Origin: an uncultured Opitutales bacterium
GTDB taxonomy: Bacteria; Verrucomicrobiota; Verrucomicrobiia; Opitutales; Intestinicryptomonadaceae
Length of the DNA stretch: 64,000 bases
Assembly: GCA_944389315.1 (NCBI GenBank)
Contig: CALXLX010000038.1
Coordinates: forward strand, 1-64,000
Direction of reading: 5' to 3'
A program made the position numbers and the translations under genes. Shown piece after piece: positions 25,470 through 34,916 of the stretch; position 1 is the stretch's first letter, and every line of letters starts with the position of its first letter. The notes below the pieces were generated by a model. It saw only the letters and a program-made list of their open reading frames with translations, was not told the DNA's origin and searched no databases.

Positions 25470-27146
25470 ATGGAAGAAAAACTCGTCACAGTCAACATAG
25501 ACGGCGTAGATTGGAAGGTCCCGTGCGGGCTTAACGTCATAGAGGCGTGCAAGTTCGCGGGGGTGGAGATTCCGCATTTTTGCTACCACGAATATCTGCC
25601 GGTGGCCGGGTCTTGCAGGCTCTGCCTTGTTTCTATAGGGACCCCCGCGCGCGACAGGGCCACGGGAGAGCTTATAAAGAACGACGACGGCTCCCAGAAG
25701 ATAGCCTGGATGCCCAAGCCCGCCATAGCCTGCGGCACCAAGGTGAGCGAGGGTATGCACGTAGTCACCAAGAGCGAGCTTATAGACGACTGCCGCAAGG
25801 GCGTGCTGGAGTTCCTTCTGCTGAACCATCCGCTCGACTGCCCCATATGCGACAAGGCCGGCGAGTGCCGCCTTCAGGAGTACGCCACGGCCTACGGCAG
25901 GGGCGAGAGCAGGTTCATAGAGCGCAAGAACGTAAAGCCCAAGAGGCGCGAAATTGCCGACGGCAAGATAATCTTGGACAACGAAAGGTGCATACTCTGC
26001 TCAAGGTGCATAAGAATTTCCCGCCAGCTTGTTGGGAGGGACGTGTTCGGGTTTACAAAGCGCGGCTCCAAAAACGAGGTGGCAGTCTATCCGGACGAGC
26101 CGGTCGACTCCAACTACATACTCAACGTCGTAGACAACTGCCCGGTGGGCGCCCTTACTGAAAAGGCGTTCCGCTTCAAGATGCGCACGTGGTTCCTCAA
26201 GATGACTCGCGGAATATCCGCGGAGAGCAGCGCGGGAGTCAACACGTGGATATGGTCGAGGGAGAACGTAATTTACAGGATAACCCCGCGCGAAAACCGC
26301 CAGGTAAACGATGTGTGGATGAGCGATTCGGGCCGGTATACGTTCGGCAAGTTCCAGTCGGCGGAGCGCCTGACGACGGCGCGCATAGACTGTTCTGAAA
26401 GCTCGGCCGAGTACGCTCTTACGAGGGCTACGGAGATTCTAAATTTGGGGTCTGTCGCCATTGTGGCAAGCGGATACCAGACACTCGAGGAGCTGTTCAT
26501 GATAAGGAGGCTCGCGGACGACCTTAAGGCCCAGACCTATATGGTAAGCCATCTGCGCGGGTCTGACGACGGCATGCTCGTGAGCATAGACAAGACTCCG
26601 AATTTGCGCGGCGGCTTTGTGGCCGGCATTTTGAAGGAGTACCCGAAGGCGGACTTGGCCGGTCTTGCCGCCAAGGTCAGGGACGGTTCTGTAAAGACGG
26701 TGCTTTGCTTCCACGAGGATTTGCTCTCGCTGGGGTTCGACGCAAAGGATTTCAAGCGGGCAAACATCATATACTGCGGCAGTCTCGACAACACCTGCGC
26801 CAGGGAGGCGAAGGTGGCGCTGCCGCTGCCGTCGGAGTTCGAGAAGTCCGGCCTTTGGATAAACAGGCAGTGGAGGTTGCAGGCCTTCGACAAGGCGGTG
26901 GATTCCCCCGCCGGAGTTTTGAACGATTTTGATGTCCTGTGCTCCTTCGGAAGGACGGCCTCCGGGGAGGATTTCAAGACTCCGACTCTCCAGAGCGTGC
27001 GCCGCGCGATGTCGGCGGCGATAAAGATTCTTCCGGAAAACTGCGAAGTTCCCGCGGAGGGCGCGGTGCTAGACGCCTCGGAATTCTCCGGCGTGGACTT
27101 CCCCGAAACAAACGCATTGCACTTTACGAAAAATGTACAGCAATAA
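25470..27146 (+). CDS. nuoG: NADH-quinone oxidoreductase subunit G, short form
   Basis: This 558-residue protein has the N-terminal iron-sulfur region: 2Fe-2S ligands around FCYHEYLPVAGSCRLC, the HxxxCxxC-type site in LNHPLDCPICDKAGECRLQ, and the 4Fe-4S motif CILCSRCIR. After about residue 225 a molybdopterin-oxidoreductase-like domain follows. Its C-terminal half is shortened: many NuoG proteins reach 700-900 residues. It relays electrons from NuoE/F toward NuoI and NuoB. Its 3' end overlaps nuoH by 14 bases. Confidence 0.93.
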   Translation: MEEKLVTVNIDGVDWKVPCGLNVIEACKFAGVEIPHFCYHEYLPVAGSCRLCLVSIGTPARDRATGELIKNDDGSQKIAWMPKPAIACGTKVSEGMHVVTKSELIDDCRKGVLEFLLLNHPLDCPICDKAGECRLQEYATAYGRGESRFIERKNVKPKRREIADGKIILDNERCILCSRCIRISRQLVGRDVFGFTKRGSKNEVAVYPDEPVDSNYILNVVDNCPVGALTEKAFRFKMRTWFLKMTRGISAESSAGVNTWIWSRENVIYRITPRENRQVNDVWMSDSGRYTFGKFQSAERLTTARIDCSESSAEYALTRATEILNLGSVAIVASGYQTLEELFMIRRLADDLKAQTYMVSHLRGSDDGMLVSIDKTPNLRGGFVAGILKEYPKADLAGLAAKVRDGSVKTVLCFHEDLLSLGFDAKDFKRANIIYCGSLDNTCAREAKVALPLPSEFEKSGLWINRQWRLQAFDKAVDSPAGVLNDFDVLCSFGRTASGEDFKTPTLQSVRRAMSAAIKILPENCEVPAEGAVLDASEFSGVDFPETNALHFTKNVQQ

Positions 27147-28272
27147 TCCGATCTTATTTGCGGCGGCCGACGCAGCCGTCCCGTTGTGGGACGGTGTGCT
27201 CGATGTCATTCTCATGATAGTATTCAGCCTGATAGCCATAGTGGTTGTCATGACCTTCGCCGGGTTGAGCGTGGTGGCTGAGCGCAAGGTCTGCGCCTTC
27301 ATGCAGGGCAGATACGGGCCCAACCGCACGGCGATTCCGTGGATTGCGGCGATACCCGGCGTGGGAACGGTGCTCAGGAGCTTCGGTCTGATGCAGCTCG
27401 TGGCCGACGCGCTGAAATTCCTCCTCAAGGAGGATCCATTGCCCAATCATGTAAACAAGCCCTGGTATCTGGCGGCTCCGGCAATAGCGCTTACGCCCGT
27501 GCTGACGGTCGCGTGCCTGATTCCGTGCGGAGTCATATATGCGGATTCGGGGAAGATACCAATGTCTGTGGCGGATGTCGACTTAAGCTTGATTCTTGCC
27601 CTTGCGATAGGCTCTTTGGGCGCCTACGGGGCGGTTATAGCAGGCTGGTCGTCCAACAGTAAATATCCGTATTTCGGAGGGGTAAGAGCCTCCGCGCAGA
27701 TGATAAGCTATGAGCTTACCATGGGCATATGCGCGCTGACGGTGGCGATATGGGTCGCCCCGGTGACGGGCAAGCCCTTCAGCCTCTTTGCCATAGCAGA
27801 CAGCCAGAGCGGGGCCATGTGGCTTTGCATAACGCAGCCGCTTACGGCGTTTTTGTTCCTGGTGGCTCTGTTCGCGGAGACCAACAGGCTCCCCTTCGAC
27901 ATGGCCGAGAGCGAGACGGACCTTGTCAGCGGCTTTCATACGGAGTACGGAAGCTTCAAATTCGGCCTGTTCTTCGTGGGCGAGTACGGGCATGTGGCGG
28001 TGGCCTCGGCCCTCTTTGCGACGCTCTTCCTCGGCGGCTGGAATCCGCTTCCGGGGCTGTCATGGCCGGCGGATTGGGGCTGGGTGTCGAGCGTGCTTTG
28101 CGTGCTGACCTTCCTGGTCAAAGTCGCGGCGATGATATTCTTCTTCATATGGATGCGCTGGAGCGTTCCGCGCTTCAGGTACGACCAGGTCATGCGCCTG
28201 GGGTGGCAGTGCCTCGTGCCGCTGGCCCTGGCGAACTTCGTATTCTATATAATACTGCGCGCGGCGATGTAG
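27133..28272 (+). CDS. nuoH: NADH-quinone oxidoreductase subunit H
   Basis: This 379-residue membrane subunit has about eight helices and links the quinone site to the proton-pumping arm. Diagnostic text is AERKVCAFMQGRYGPNR, the acidic loop ETNRLPFDMAESETDLVSGFHTEY (split over about 255-280) and WMRWSVPRFRYDQVMRLGW. It overlaps nuoG, so translation is probably coupled. Confidence 0.96.
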   Translation: MYSNNPILFAAADAAVPLWDGVLDVILMIVFSLIAIVVVMTFAGLSVVAERKVCAFMQGRYGPNRTAIPWIAAIPGVGTVLRSFGLMQLVADALKFLLKEDPLPNHVNKPWYLAAPAIALTPVLTVACLIPCGVIYADSGKIPMSVADVDLSLILALAIGSLGAYGAVIAGWSSNSKYPYFGGVRASAQMISYELTMGICALTVAIWVAPVTGKPFSLFAIADSQSGAMWLCITQPLTAFLFLVALFAETNRLPFDMAESETDLVSGFHTEYGSFKFGLFFVGEYGHVAVASALFATLFLGGWNPLPGLSWPADWGWVSSVLCVLTFLVKVAAMIFFFIWMRWSVPRFRYDQVMRLGWQCLVPLALANFVFYIILRAAM

Positions 28273-28302
28273 CAGAAAACAATTTTTAGCGAAAGAAAAA
28301 CC

Positions 28303-28842
28303 ATGTCGATTACAGTGGACAGAAAAAAGCTTTCGTTCCTCGAGAGGACGTACATTCCGCAGATAATAGGCGGCTTGTACATAACCTTCAGGAATATGTT
28401 GAAAAGCAAGGTGACTCTCAGCTATCCGGACCAGAGGCCGACTCTTCCGCCCGGATACCGCGGCGCCCCGACACTCGTCAAGGACGGGGACGGGCGCGAA
28501 AAGTGCGTATCCTGCCAGCTGTGCGAGTTCATCTGCCCGTCGAAGGCCATAAGGGTGACTCCCGGCGCCATAAAGGCGGACAGCAAATACGCTTTTATAG
28601 AGAAGGCACCGCAGGCGTTTGAGATAAACATGCTCAGGTGCATATTCTGCGGAATGTGCCAGGAGGTCTGCCCGGAAAAGGCGATAGTCCTGCAGAACGA
28701 ATTTTCCCTGGCGGGCTTCAGCCGCGAGGAAATGGTTAGGGACAAGGCCGCCCTCTATGCGGCCGGAGGAACCATGCCCGACAAGATAAAAAAATGGTCA
28801 AGAGTAAAGTCCAACGAGGAACTCGAAAGGGGGGAGCACTAA
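28303..28842 (+). CDS. nuoI: NADH-quinone oxidoreductase subunit I
   Basis: This 179-residue ferredoxin-like subunit has two 4Fe-4S motifs, CVSCQLCEFICPSKAI and CIFCGMCQEVCPEKAI, holding clusters N6a and N6b. An N-terminal amphipathic helix (YITFRNMLKSKVTLSYP) docks it to NuoH. It carries electrons from NuoG to NuoB. Confidence 0.97.
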   Translation: MSITVDRKKLSFLERTYIPQIIGGLYITFRNMLKSKVTLSYPDQRPTLPPGYRGAPTLVKDGDGREKCVSCQLCEFICPSKAIRVTPGAIKADSKYAFIEKAPQAFEINMLRCIFCGMCQEVCPEKAIVLQNEFSLAGFSREEMVRDKAALYAAGGTMPDKIKKWSRVKSNEELERGEH

Positions 28843-28843
28843 T

Positions 28844-29365
28844 ATGAGCGTGTTATTCTGCCTGTTTTCAGCCTGCGCCGTATGCGGCGCGCTCGGCGTG
28901 ATTTTGGTCAAGAACTATTTCAACAGCCTGATGTGCATGCTGCTTTGCACGCTCGGGCTTGCCTGCCTGATGATATACGCGGGCGCGGCGTTCGCGGGGA
29001 TACTCATGATAATGATATATGCGGGCGCGATAATGGTGCTTTTCATGTTCGTCGTAATGCTCGTGGGGGACGACAACTCCAACGCGACGCTTAGATGCCG
29101 CATAAAGCTAATAGCAATGTGGGCCCTGATGATGCTCTTTGCGCTCCTGCTGGCCCCCGAGTGCGACGAGCTTAAAGCGGCGGCGGCCGCCGCAGGAGCC
29201 GCAAGCGAGGCTCTGTCTGCAAAAAGCTGCGGAATGGAGCTGTTCTCGAGGTTCCTTCTGCCGTTCCAGATTACGGGAGCGCTGCTGCTGGCAGCCATGG
29301 TTGGCGTGATAGTGGTTGCGCAGGATAAACCCCGTTCGCGCAAATACAAGCGCGACATGATATAA
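28844..29365 (+). CDS. nuoJ: NADH-quinone oxidoreductase subunit J
   Basis: This 173-residue membrane subunit has five predicted helices and the NuoJ hallmark YAGAIMVLFMFVVML in helix 3, where a pi-bulge is known in the family. It starts one base after the nuoI stop. An Ala-rich loop of about 25 residues before the last helix is longer than the minimal subunit. Confidence 0.93.
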   Translation: MSVLFCLFSACAVCGALGVILVKNYFNSLMCMLLCTLGLACLMIYAGAAFAGILMIMIYAGAIMVLFMFVVMLVGDDNSNATLRCRIKLIAMWALMMLFALLLAPECDELKAAAAAAGAASEALSAKSCGMELFSRFLLPFQITGALLLAAMVGVIVVAQDKPRSRKYKRDMI

Positions 29366-29381
29366 AAAGGAGATTTTTAAG

Positions 29382-29687
29382 ATGCAGGAAACTCTCATTC
29401 AATATCTCGTCCCGTGCGCGGCGGTATTCGCCGCGGGGCTTGCGGGCGCTTTGTGCAAGAGGAACGTCTTGGTGGTGTTCATGTGCATAGAGCTTATGTT
29501 GTGCTCGTCGCTGGCGGCCTTCGTGCTGTTTTCGGCGGTCTATGCGGATTCCGTAGGGGCGTCGTTCGCGCTGTTCGTATTCGCGATAGCCGCTTGCGAA
29601 GTTGCCGTGGGGCTCGCCTTGATAGTGCAGCTGTTCAAGCTCAAAAACACGGTCGCGCTGGACCGCTACAACTCTCTGGGGGACTAA
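29382..29687 (+). CDS. nuoK: NADH-quinone oxidoreductase subunit K
   Basis: This 101-residue three-helix subunit has the NuoK pattern of buried glutamates: Glu in CIELMLCSS (helix 2) and in ACEVAVGLALIVQLF (helix 3). It forms part of the proton path beside NuoN. An AAGGAG site precedes the ATG. Confidence 0.96.
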   Translation: MQETLIQYLVPCAAVFAAGLAGALCKRNVLVVFMCIELMLCSSLAAFVLFSAVYADSVGASFALFVFAIAACEVAVGLALIVQLFKLKNTVALDRYNSLGD

Positions 29688-29690
29688 ACC

Positions 29691-31607
29691 ATGGCGGTTT
29701 TGATGAATTTTATGCTGTTTTGCCCGCTGTTCTCGGCGGCGCTGATACTGCTTTTTATGCGCAAAAGGCCCCTCGGCGCGCAGGTTGTCTCGGTGGCATC
29801 GGCGGCGGCCTGCCTTGCGGCTCTTCTGTATGCGCTCTTCGGGGCTGAAAACGGCGCGGTCGCGCCTTTCTCCCATGGCGCGCAGCTCTTCAAGCTGGGT
29901 GACTTTGCCTTCGACTTCGGCCTGATGTTCGATTCGCTCTCGGCAAACATGATTTTTGTCGTTTGCTTTGTGGGGTTTCTAATCCACATATTCAGCGTGG
30001 GCTACATGGACCACGACGACGCAAAGCCGAGGTTCTTCGGCGGCTTGAGCTTCTTTATGTTCTCGATGACGGGCATAGTATTCTCCAGCAATCTGCTTGA
30101 GATGTTCGTCTTTTGGGAGTTCGTTGGATTCAGCTCCTACATGCTCATAGCGCATTATTCCGCAAACGAGGACGCCCGCGCGGCCAGCAAAAAAGCCTTC
30201 ATAACAAACAGGGTGGGCGACTTCGGCTTCCTGCTGGGCATAATCTGGTGCTGGCACAGCCTCGGAACGGTGGACTTTGCCGAGATTAAGTCTTTGCTTG
30301 CGGCGGATCCCGCCAAGGCGAGCACCGCCATGGGGCTTCTTGTGATGTGCGGATTTTTAGGAAAGAGCGCCCAGATACCCCTCCAGGTGTGGCTGACCGA
30401 CGCTATGGCCGGCCCGACTCCCGTCTCTGCTCTCATACACGCCGCAACGATGGTTGCCGCGGGCGTGTTTATGATGTGCAGGCTCGGCCAGATAGGCTTC
30501 CTAACCCCCGGAGTTCTGGGGACAGCACTTGTTCTTTGCTCGTTGCTGGCCTTCCTTGCGGGGCTTTGGGCTTTGGGACAGACGGACATCAAAAAGACTC
30601 TGGCATATTCTACACTGGCGCATCTGGGCCTTATGGGCGCCGCCGTGGGAATGGGGCTTTTCGGCATAGCAATGTTCCACCTGACCATGCACGCCTTCTT
30701 CAAGGCAGGCTTGTTCCTCGTGGCGGGCTCGGTGATACATGCGTGCTCGCACGAGCAGGATATGTTTAAGCTCGGCGGGCTTTTCAAAAAGATGCCCGTC
30801 ACCGCGGTTGCTGCGCTGATTTTCAGCCTTTCTATAATATCCGTGCCTTATTTCGCCGGTTTTTACAGCAAGGACGCCATACTTAACTGCGCTTTCGCCG
30901 AGAATGTCTCGAGGGGCGACGTTCTGAGCCTTGCGGCCCTCGTGCTGATAGGCGGAGCGGCCTTCCTGACGCCGGTTTACATGGGAAGATTTTTCTTCAA
31001 CATATTCCTGGGCTCCCCGCAGAGCGGGAAAGCTTCTGCGGCTAAGGAAAGCTCTGCGTGGATGACATTGCCCCTCGTGGTTTTGGCCGTCTTTGCGCTC
31101 GGCGGGGCGTGGGGTGTAGCCTACGGCCTAAAATGGTCGGACGGCCTTATGAGCGGGCTGCTGCCTTCGGCGGCAACCGAGCTTATAAGCGCGGCCTACG
31201 CAGGCAAGCTCGAGGCGCTGAAAAATGTAGACGGCATGCATACGTTTGAAATGGCCACGCTCTGCATGACGCTTCTGGCGCTTCTTATATCGTGGGGCGT
31301 GTACGGACGCAACAAGGGCGTAGATCCGGTGGCAAAGCGCATGCCTGTGCTTTTCGGCGCGCTGAAGGCGCACGGCTGGTTCGACGACATATACGACTAT
31401 TATGTAGGGAAGATTCAGCAGAGGTTTGCGGCGCTTCTGAGCGTTTTGGATTTGCTGCTGCTGCACAATGTGCTCGTCAGGGGAACCGCGGCGGTCGCGG
31501 CGGTTTTCGGGGAGGCGGTCAAGCGCCTGCACGCCGCGCGGGCGTATTCTTACACCCGCTGGATCATGGTCGGCATAGTCGTAATTTTCATAATACTGAT
31601 AGCCTGA
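29691..31607 (+). CDS. nuoL: NADH-quinone oxidoreductase subunit L
   Basis: This 638-residue antiporter-like proton-pumping subunit shows WEFVGFSSYMLIAHY with the essential Glu of helix 5, KSAQIPLQVWLTDAMAGPTPVSALIHAATMV (split over about 225-255) with the key Lys, and a long C-terminal part that should include the lateral helix. It is the outermost pump of the membrane arm. Confidence 0.97.
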   Translation: MAVLMNFMLFCPLFSAALILLFMRKRPLGAQVVSVASAAACLAALLYALFGAENGAVAPFSHGAQLFKLGDFAFDFGLMFDSLSANMIFVVCFVGFLIHIFSVGYMDHDDAKPRFFGGLSFFMFSMTGIVFSSNLLEMFVFWEFVGFSSYMLIAHYSANEDARAASKKAFITNRVGDFGFLLGIIWCWHSLGTVDFAEIKSLLAADPAKASTAMGLLVMCGFLGKSAQIPLQVWLTDAMAGPTPVSALIHAATMVAAGVFMMCRLGQIGFLTPGVLGTALVLCSLLAFLAGLWALGQTDIKKTLAYSTLAHLGLMGAAVGMGLFGIAMFHLTMHAFFKAGLFLVAGSVIHACSHEQDMFKLGGLFKKMPVTAVAALIFSLSIISVPYFAGFYSKDAILNCAFAENVSRGDVLSLAALVLIGGAAFLTPVYMGRFFFNIFLGSPQSGKASAAKESSAWMTLPLVVLAVFALGGAWGVAYGLKWSDGLMSGLLPSAATELISAAYAGKLEALKNVDGMHTFEMATLCMTLLALLISWGVYGRNKGVDPVAKRMPVLFGALKAHGWFDDIYDYYVGKIQQRFAALLSVLDLLLLHNVLVRGTAAVAAVFGEAVKRLHAARAYSYTRWIMVGIVVIFIILIA

Positions 31608-31620
31608 AGGACTTTTTAAG

Positions 31621-33123
31621 ATGCAAAACTTTTACGAATATCTGTTGATGGCCTCTGTCGCTGTGCCGCTTCTTTGCGGCTGCGTGTTGGCTATTTTCCC
31701 GTTGTCAACGAAAGCCTCCCGCCTTACGGCTCTGATAGGCTTTATCATTCCCGCAATGGCGGCCCTGTTCCTGTGGGAGGCCTTCGACAAGGCTCTCTAT
31801 ACGGATTCCGGATTCGCGTTTCTTACCTCGTCGATATTCTCGGGAGACCTGTTGCCTTTGTTCGGCTTAAACGGCCTGTCTTTGCCGATGTTCGTCCTGG
31901 CGGGCATAGTCGGTTTGGCGGCGGGGCTTTGGGCGTTGGCCCAGAAGAACATAGAGTCCTTCAGAATGTATGCGGGGCTCATGCTGATAATGTCGGGCGG
32001 GCTGATGGGGGCGTTTGCGTCGGTGAATACCCTTTGGATGTACATGTTCCACGAGTTCGCCCTCGTGCCTACTTTCATAGCAATGTGCGTATGGGGCGGG
32101 CAGGGCAGGCGTACCGCTGCGATGGAAATGGCTGTATATCTTACTCTCGGCGCTCTTGCGGCCCTCGTCGGGCTCATAATGCTGTTTATAAACTCGGGCT
32201 CCTTCAATCTGATAGACATGATGCAGTCCTATGCGGCGATGCCCCCTTCGGAGGCCGTACAGGATTTCATATTCCCCTTCCTGCTCTTCGGTTTGGGAAC
32301 TTTGGTCAGCCTTTTCCCCTTCCACTCTTGGGCTCCGAGGACGTACGCGGCCGCGCCTACCTCCTTTGCCATGCTGCATGCGGGCGTACTTAAGAAATTC
32401 GGGTTGTACATGCTTCTTCAGGTGGCTTTGCCGTTGCTGCCCCTGGCAGCCAAAAATTGGGCGGGGGTGCTCGCGGCGCTGGCGCTTTGCAACGTGGTTG
32501 TTATGGGGCTTGTGACCATGGCCCAGAGGGACGTTAAGATGATGGTTTCCTATTCGAGCGTATCGCACATGGGAATTTGCTTTTTGGGAATAGCCTCTAT
32601 GAGCGTACTTGGAGCGGGTGGCGCAGTGCTTATGATGTTCGGCCACGGGCTTTCCGTGGCGCTGCTTTTCATGCTCTCCAACGCGCTAGTAAACAGGCTC
32701 AACCAGTGGAACATGCAGTGGATGGGCGGGGTATATTCCAAGATGCCCGTGTTGGCGTGTTTCTTCGTGGCGGCTATTCTGGCTACGATAGGCCTGCCCG
32801 GATTTGTAAACTTCTGGGGAGAGCTTTCGGTTCTCGTGGCTCTTTGGAAGTTCAGCCCCGCGGTTTGCGCGGCGGGCGCGCTTGGCTTGATAATATCGGC
32901 CATCTACGGACTGAGGGCGGTTGCCTGGATATTTATGGGCAAGGCCGACAGAAGGCTTGAGGCGGCGCAGCCCGTCTATACCGACCTTACCTGGCAGGAG
33001 CGCATCCCCGCGATTCTCCTGGTGGCGGCTTTAGTCTTTGTGGGGGTATTCCCCGACACTATAACCTCCGGGCTCGACGAAGTCTTCGGTTCTGTCAGAG
33101 CCTTTGCGGTAAATATAAAATAG
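31621..33123 (+). CDS. nuoM: NADH-quinone oxidoreductase subunit M
   Basis: This 500-residue pump subunit of the Mrp-antiporter fold has FHEFALVPTFIAMCVWGG with the conserved Glu of helix 5, FPFHSWAPRTYAAAPTSFAMLHAGVLKKFGLY (split over about 236-267), and VSYSSVSHMG. It lies between NuoL and NuoN in the membrane arm and in the operon. Confidence 0.96.
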   Translation: MQNFYEYLLMASVAVPLLCGCVLAIFPLSTKASRLTALIGFIIPAMAALFLWEAFDKALYTDSGFAFLTSSIFSGDLLPLFGLNGLSLPMFVLAGIVGLAAGLWALAQKNIESFRMYAGLMLIMSGGLMGAFASVNTLWMYMFHEFALVPTFIAMCVWGGQGRRTAAMEMAVYLTLGALAALVGLIMLFINSGSFNLIDMMQSYAAMPPSEAVQDFIFPFLLFGLGTLVSLFPFHSWAPRTYAAAPTSFAMLHAGVLKKFGLYMLLQVALPLLPLAAKNWAGVLAALALCNVVVMGLVTMAQRDVKMMVSYSSVSHMGICFLGIASMSVLGAGGAVLMMFGHGLSVALLFMLSNALVNRLNQWNMQWMGGVYSKMPVLACFFVAAILATIGLPGFVNFWGELSVLVALWKFSPAVCAAGALGLIISAIYGLRAVAWIFMGKADRRLEAAQPVYTDLTWQERIPAILLVAALVFVGVFPDTITSGLDEVFGSVRAFAVNIK

Positions 33124-33142
33124 GGAAGGATTTTTATTAGGT

Positions 33143-34606
33143 ATGGAAAATATTTCTGCATCAATACCCACGGCGGCCGACTGGTTTTCGGTTTCCACGG
33201 AGATTGCGCTGGTCTGCACTGCCGCAGTGCTGCTTCTGCTTAAGGTCCTGCTTCCCGCTAGGGCCGAAAAAGCGCTCAACATAATAGCGGTGGTAGCCCT
33301 CTGCCTTATGATGGCCTTCCCGCTTTCGGGGCTCTCCGCGGAGCGCGGGGCGTCGTTTTTCAACATGCTCTTCCTCCTTCCGAGTTTCGAGCTCTTCGGG
33401 CTGGCCTGCGCGATATTTACGTCCCTCATGGCCTTTAGGTACTTTTCAAAGGACAAAAGCCTCGCGCGCACGGAGTTTTTCTGCGTGCTGATGGTGTGCA
33501 CGGCATCTATGATGATTTTTGCCCGTTCGATAAACCTGTTCCTTACCTTTGTGAGCCTGGAGTGTATGACTATATGCATGTATATACTCGCCGCATGGAG
33601 CAGGCGTTCGGCCCCGAGCTTGGAGGCGTCGGTAAAGTTTCTCATAGTCGGCGGCGTAAGCGGCGCGTTGTTTTTGATGGGGCTTGCGCTGATATACGGC
33701 GCGGGTCTCAGCAGCGGGGTGGATTTCTCCTATTACTCGAACTTTGCGGAGGGTCTTAATTCTTCGAGGCTGTTCTGCTTTGGGTTGGTGTTCGTGTTTG
33801 CGGGCCTGCTCTTCAAGATAGGCGCCTTCCCGTTCCAGTTCTGGATGCCCGACGTGTACCAGGGCTCGCCGACTCCCGTCTCCGCATTCTTGGCGGTGGC
33901 CAGCAAAGCGGCCGCGGCGGTTGTCATATTTATAATGGCGATGTCTATGAGCGTAAATTCGGACAAGCTCGTGCTCGCCTTGTCCGTGCTTGCCGCGGCG
34001 ACTATAATAATAGGCAATTTCACGGCGCTTACGCAGTCCAACATAAAGAGGCTGATGGCGCTCTCCGGAATATCGAACGCCGGATACATACTTGTGCTCG
34101 CGGCCGCCACGGCCTCCTTCGCACTAGACCCGGACAGGCAGACGGTATGCTTTACGATATTGATGTTCTATATGGTCGCGTACATGTTTGCAACCTACGG
34201 CATTTTCTTCGTGGTAAATTCCTTCGCGGATCTGGACGACTCGCACCAGAATATGCTCGACTATTGCGGCTTGTCTAAGATAAGCCCGGCGGCTTCGTCA
34301 ACTCTTACAATAAACTTAGCCTCCCTTGCGGGCATACCGCCCACGGCGGGATTCTTCGGAAAGCTCCTCGTCATAATAATGGCGTGGTTTGCGGGGCTCT
34401 ACTGGCTCGTGGGAATCATGATAATAGGCTCCGCGGCATCAATATATTACTACTTCGTGTGGATTAGGACGGCCCATGCGGAAAAGAAGGGCGGGGAGGT
34501 CGTCTTCGCGGGGCTCGGGGGGTCTGCCTCCACGGTTGTCGCCCTTGCGGGTGTGACTCTGCTATTCGGCGTGTTTATATTCGGCACCCTGCCTGCTGCA
34601 TTCTAA
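33143..34606 (+). CDS. nuoN: NADH-quinone oxidoreductase subunit N
   Basis: This 487-residue third antiporter-like subunit has FVSLECMTICMYILAAW (helix 5 Glu), the Lys-bearing FPFQFWMPDVYQGSPTPVSAFLAVASKAAA (split over about 229-258) and the C-terminal GIPPTAGFFGKLLVI. It closes the complex I operon and is followed by a strong terminator. Confidence 0.96.
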   Translation: MENISASIPTAADWFSVSTEIALVCTAAVLLLLKVLLPARAEKALNIIAVVALCLMMAFPLSGLSAERGASFFNMLFLLPSFELFGLACAIFTSLMAFRYFSKDKSLARTEFFCVLMVCTASMMIFARSINLFLTFVSLECMTICMYILAAWSRRSAPSLEASVKFLIVGGVSGALFLMGLALIYGAGLSSGVDFSYYSNFAEGLNSSRLFCFGLVFVFAGLLFKIGAFPFQFWMPDVYQGSPTPVSAFLAVASKAAAAVVIFIMAMSMSVNSDKLVLALSVLAAATIIIGNFTALTQSNIKRLMALSGISNAGYILVLAAATASFALDPDRQTVCFTILMFYMVAYMFATYGIFFVVNSFADLDDSHQNMLDYCGLSKISPAASSTLTINLASLAGIPPTAGFFGKLLVIIMAWFAGLYWLVGIMIIGSAASIYYYFVWIRTAHAEKKGGEVVFAGLGGSASTVVALAGVTLLFGVFIFGTLPAAF

Positions 34607-34916
34607 CGGCTTCTTTACCGCGGAATTTTACGCATAGATAGTTTGACGCGCGGGAGCCCGTTTTGGGCTCCCGCATTTTTTGCGCTTTTGCGCACGGCGC
34701 TAAACGGCAGTTCTTTATTCCGCGCAAAGACTCAGGCCCATTTGCGGGGCGCAAGTTTAATGTATGCGGCCGCGCGGCCGTGAAAGCGCGCAAAAGGCAA
34801 CCCCGCTTGCTCCGTGGATTGTTGCCGTCCGCAATGCGGGATTTTCCGAAGGGCGCTACGGAATATTCCCCGGTTAAAATTACTCACAAATAGCTTGAAG
34901 CAGCCGGGATATTTTA
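34607..34916. other. Interval after nuoN
   Basis: It holds the nuo terminator (listed separately) and a perfect 14-bp palindrome CGGCCGCGCGGCCG at 34767-34780. No gene is supported. The remaining 100 bases must contain the promoter of the next gene, which I could not place. Confidence 0.55.
34650..34681 (+). terminator. Terminator of the nuo operon
   Basis: A perfect 10-bp stem, GCGGGAGCCC (34650-34659) with GGGCTCCCGC (34665-34674), has a 5-base loop and is followed by ATTTTTT. Confidence 0.93.
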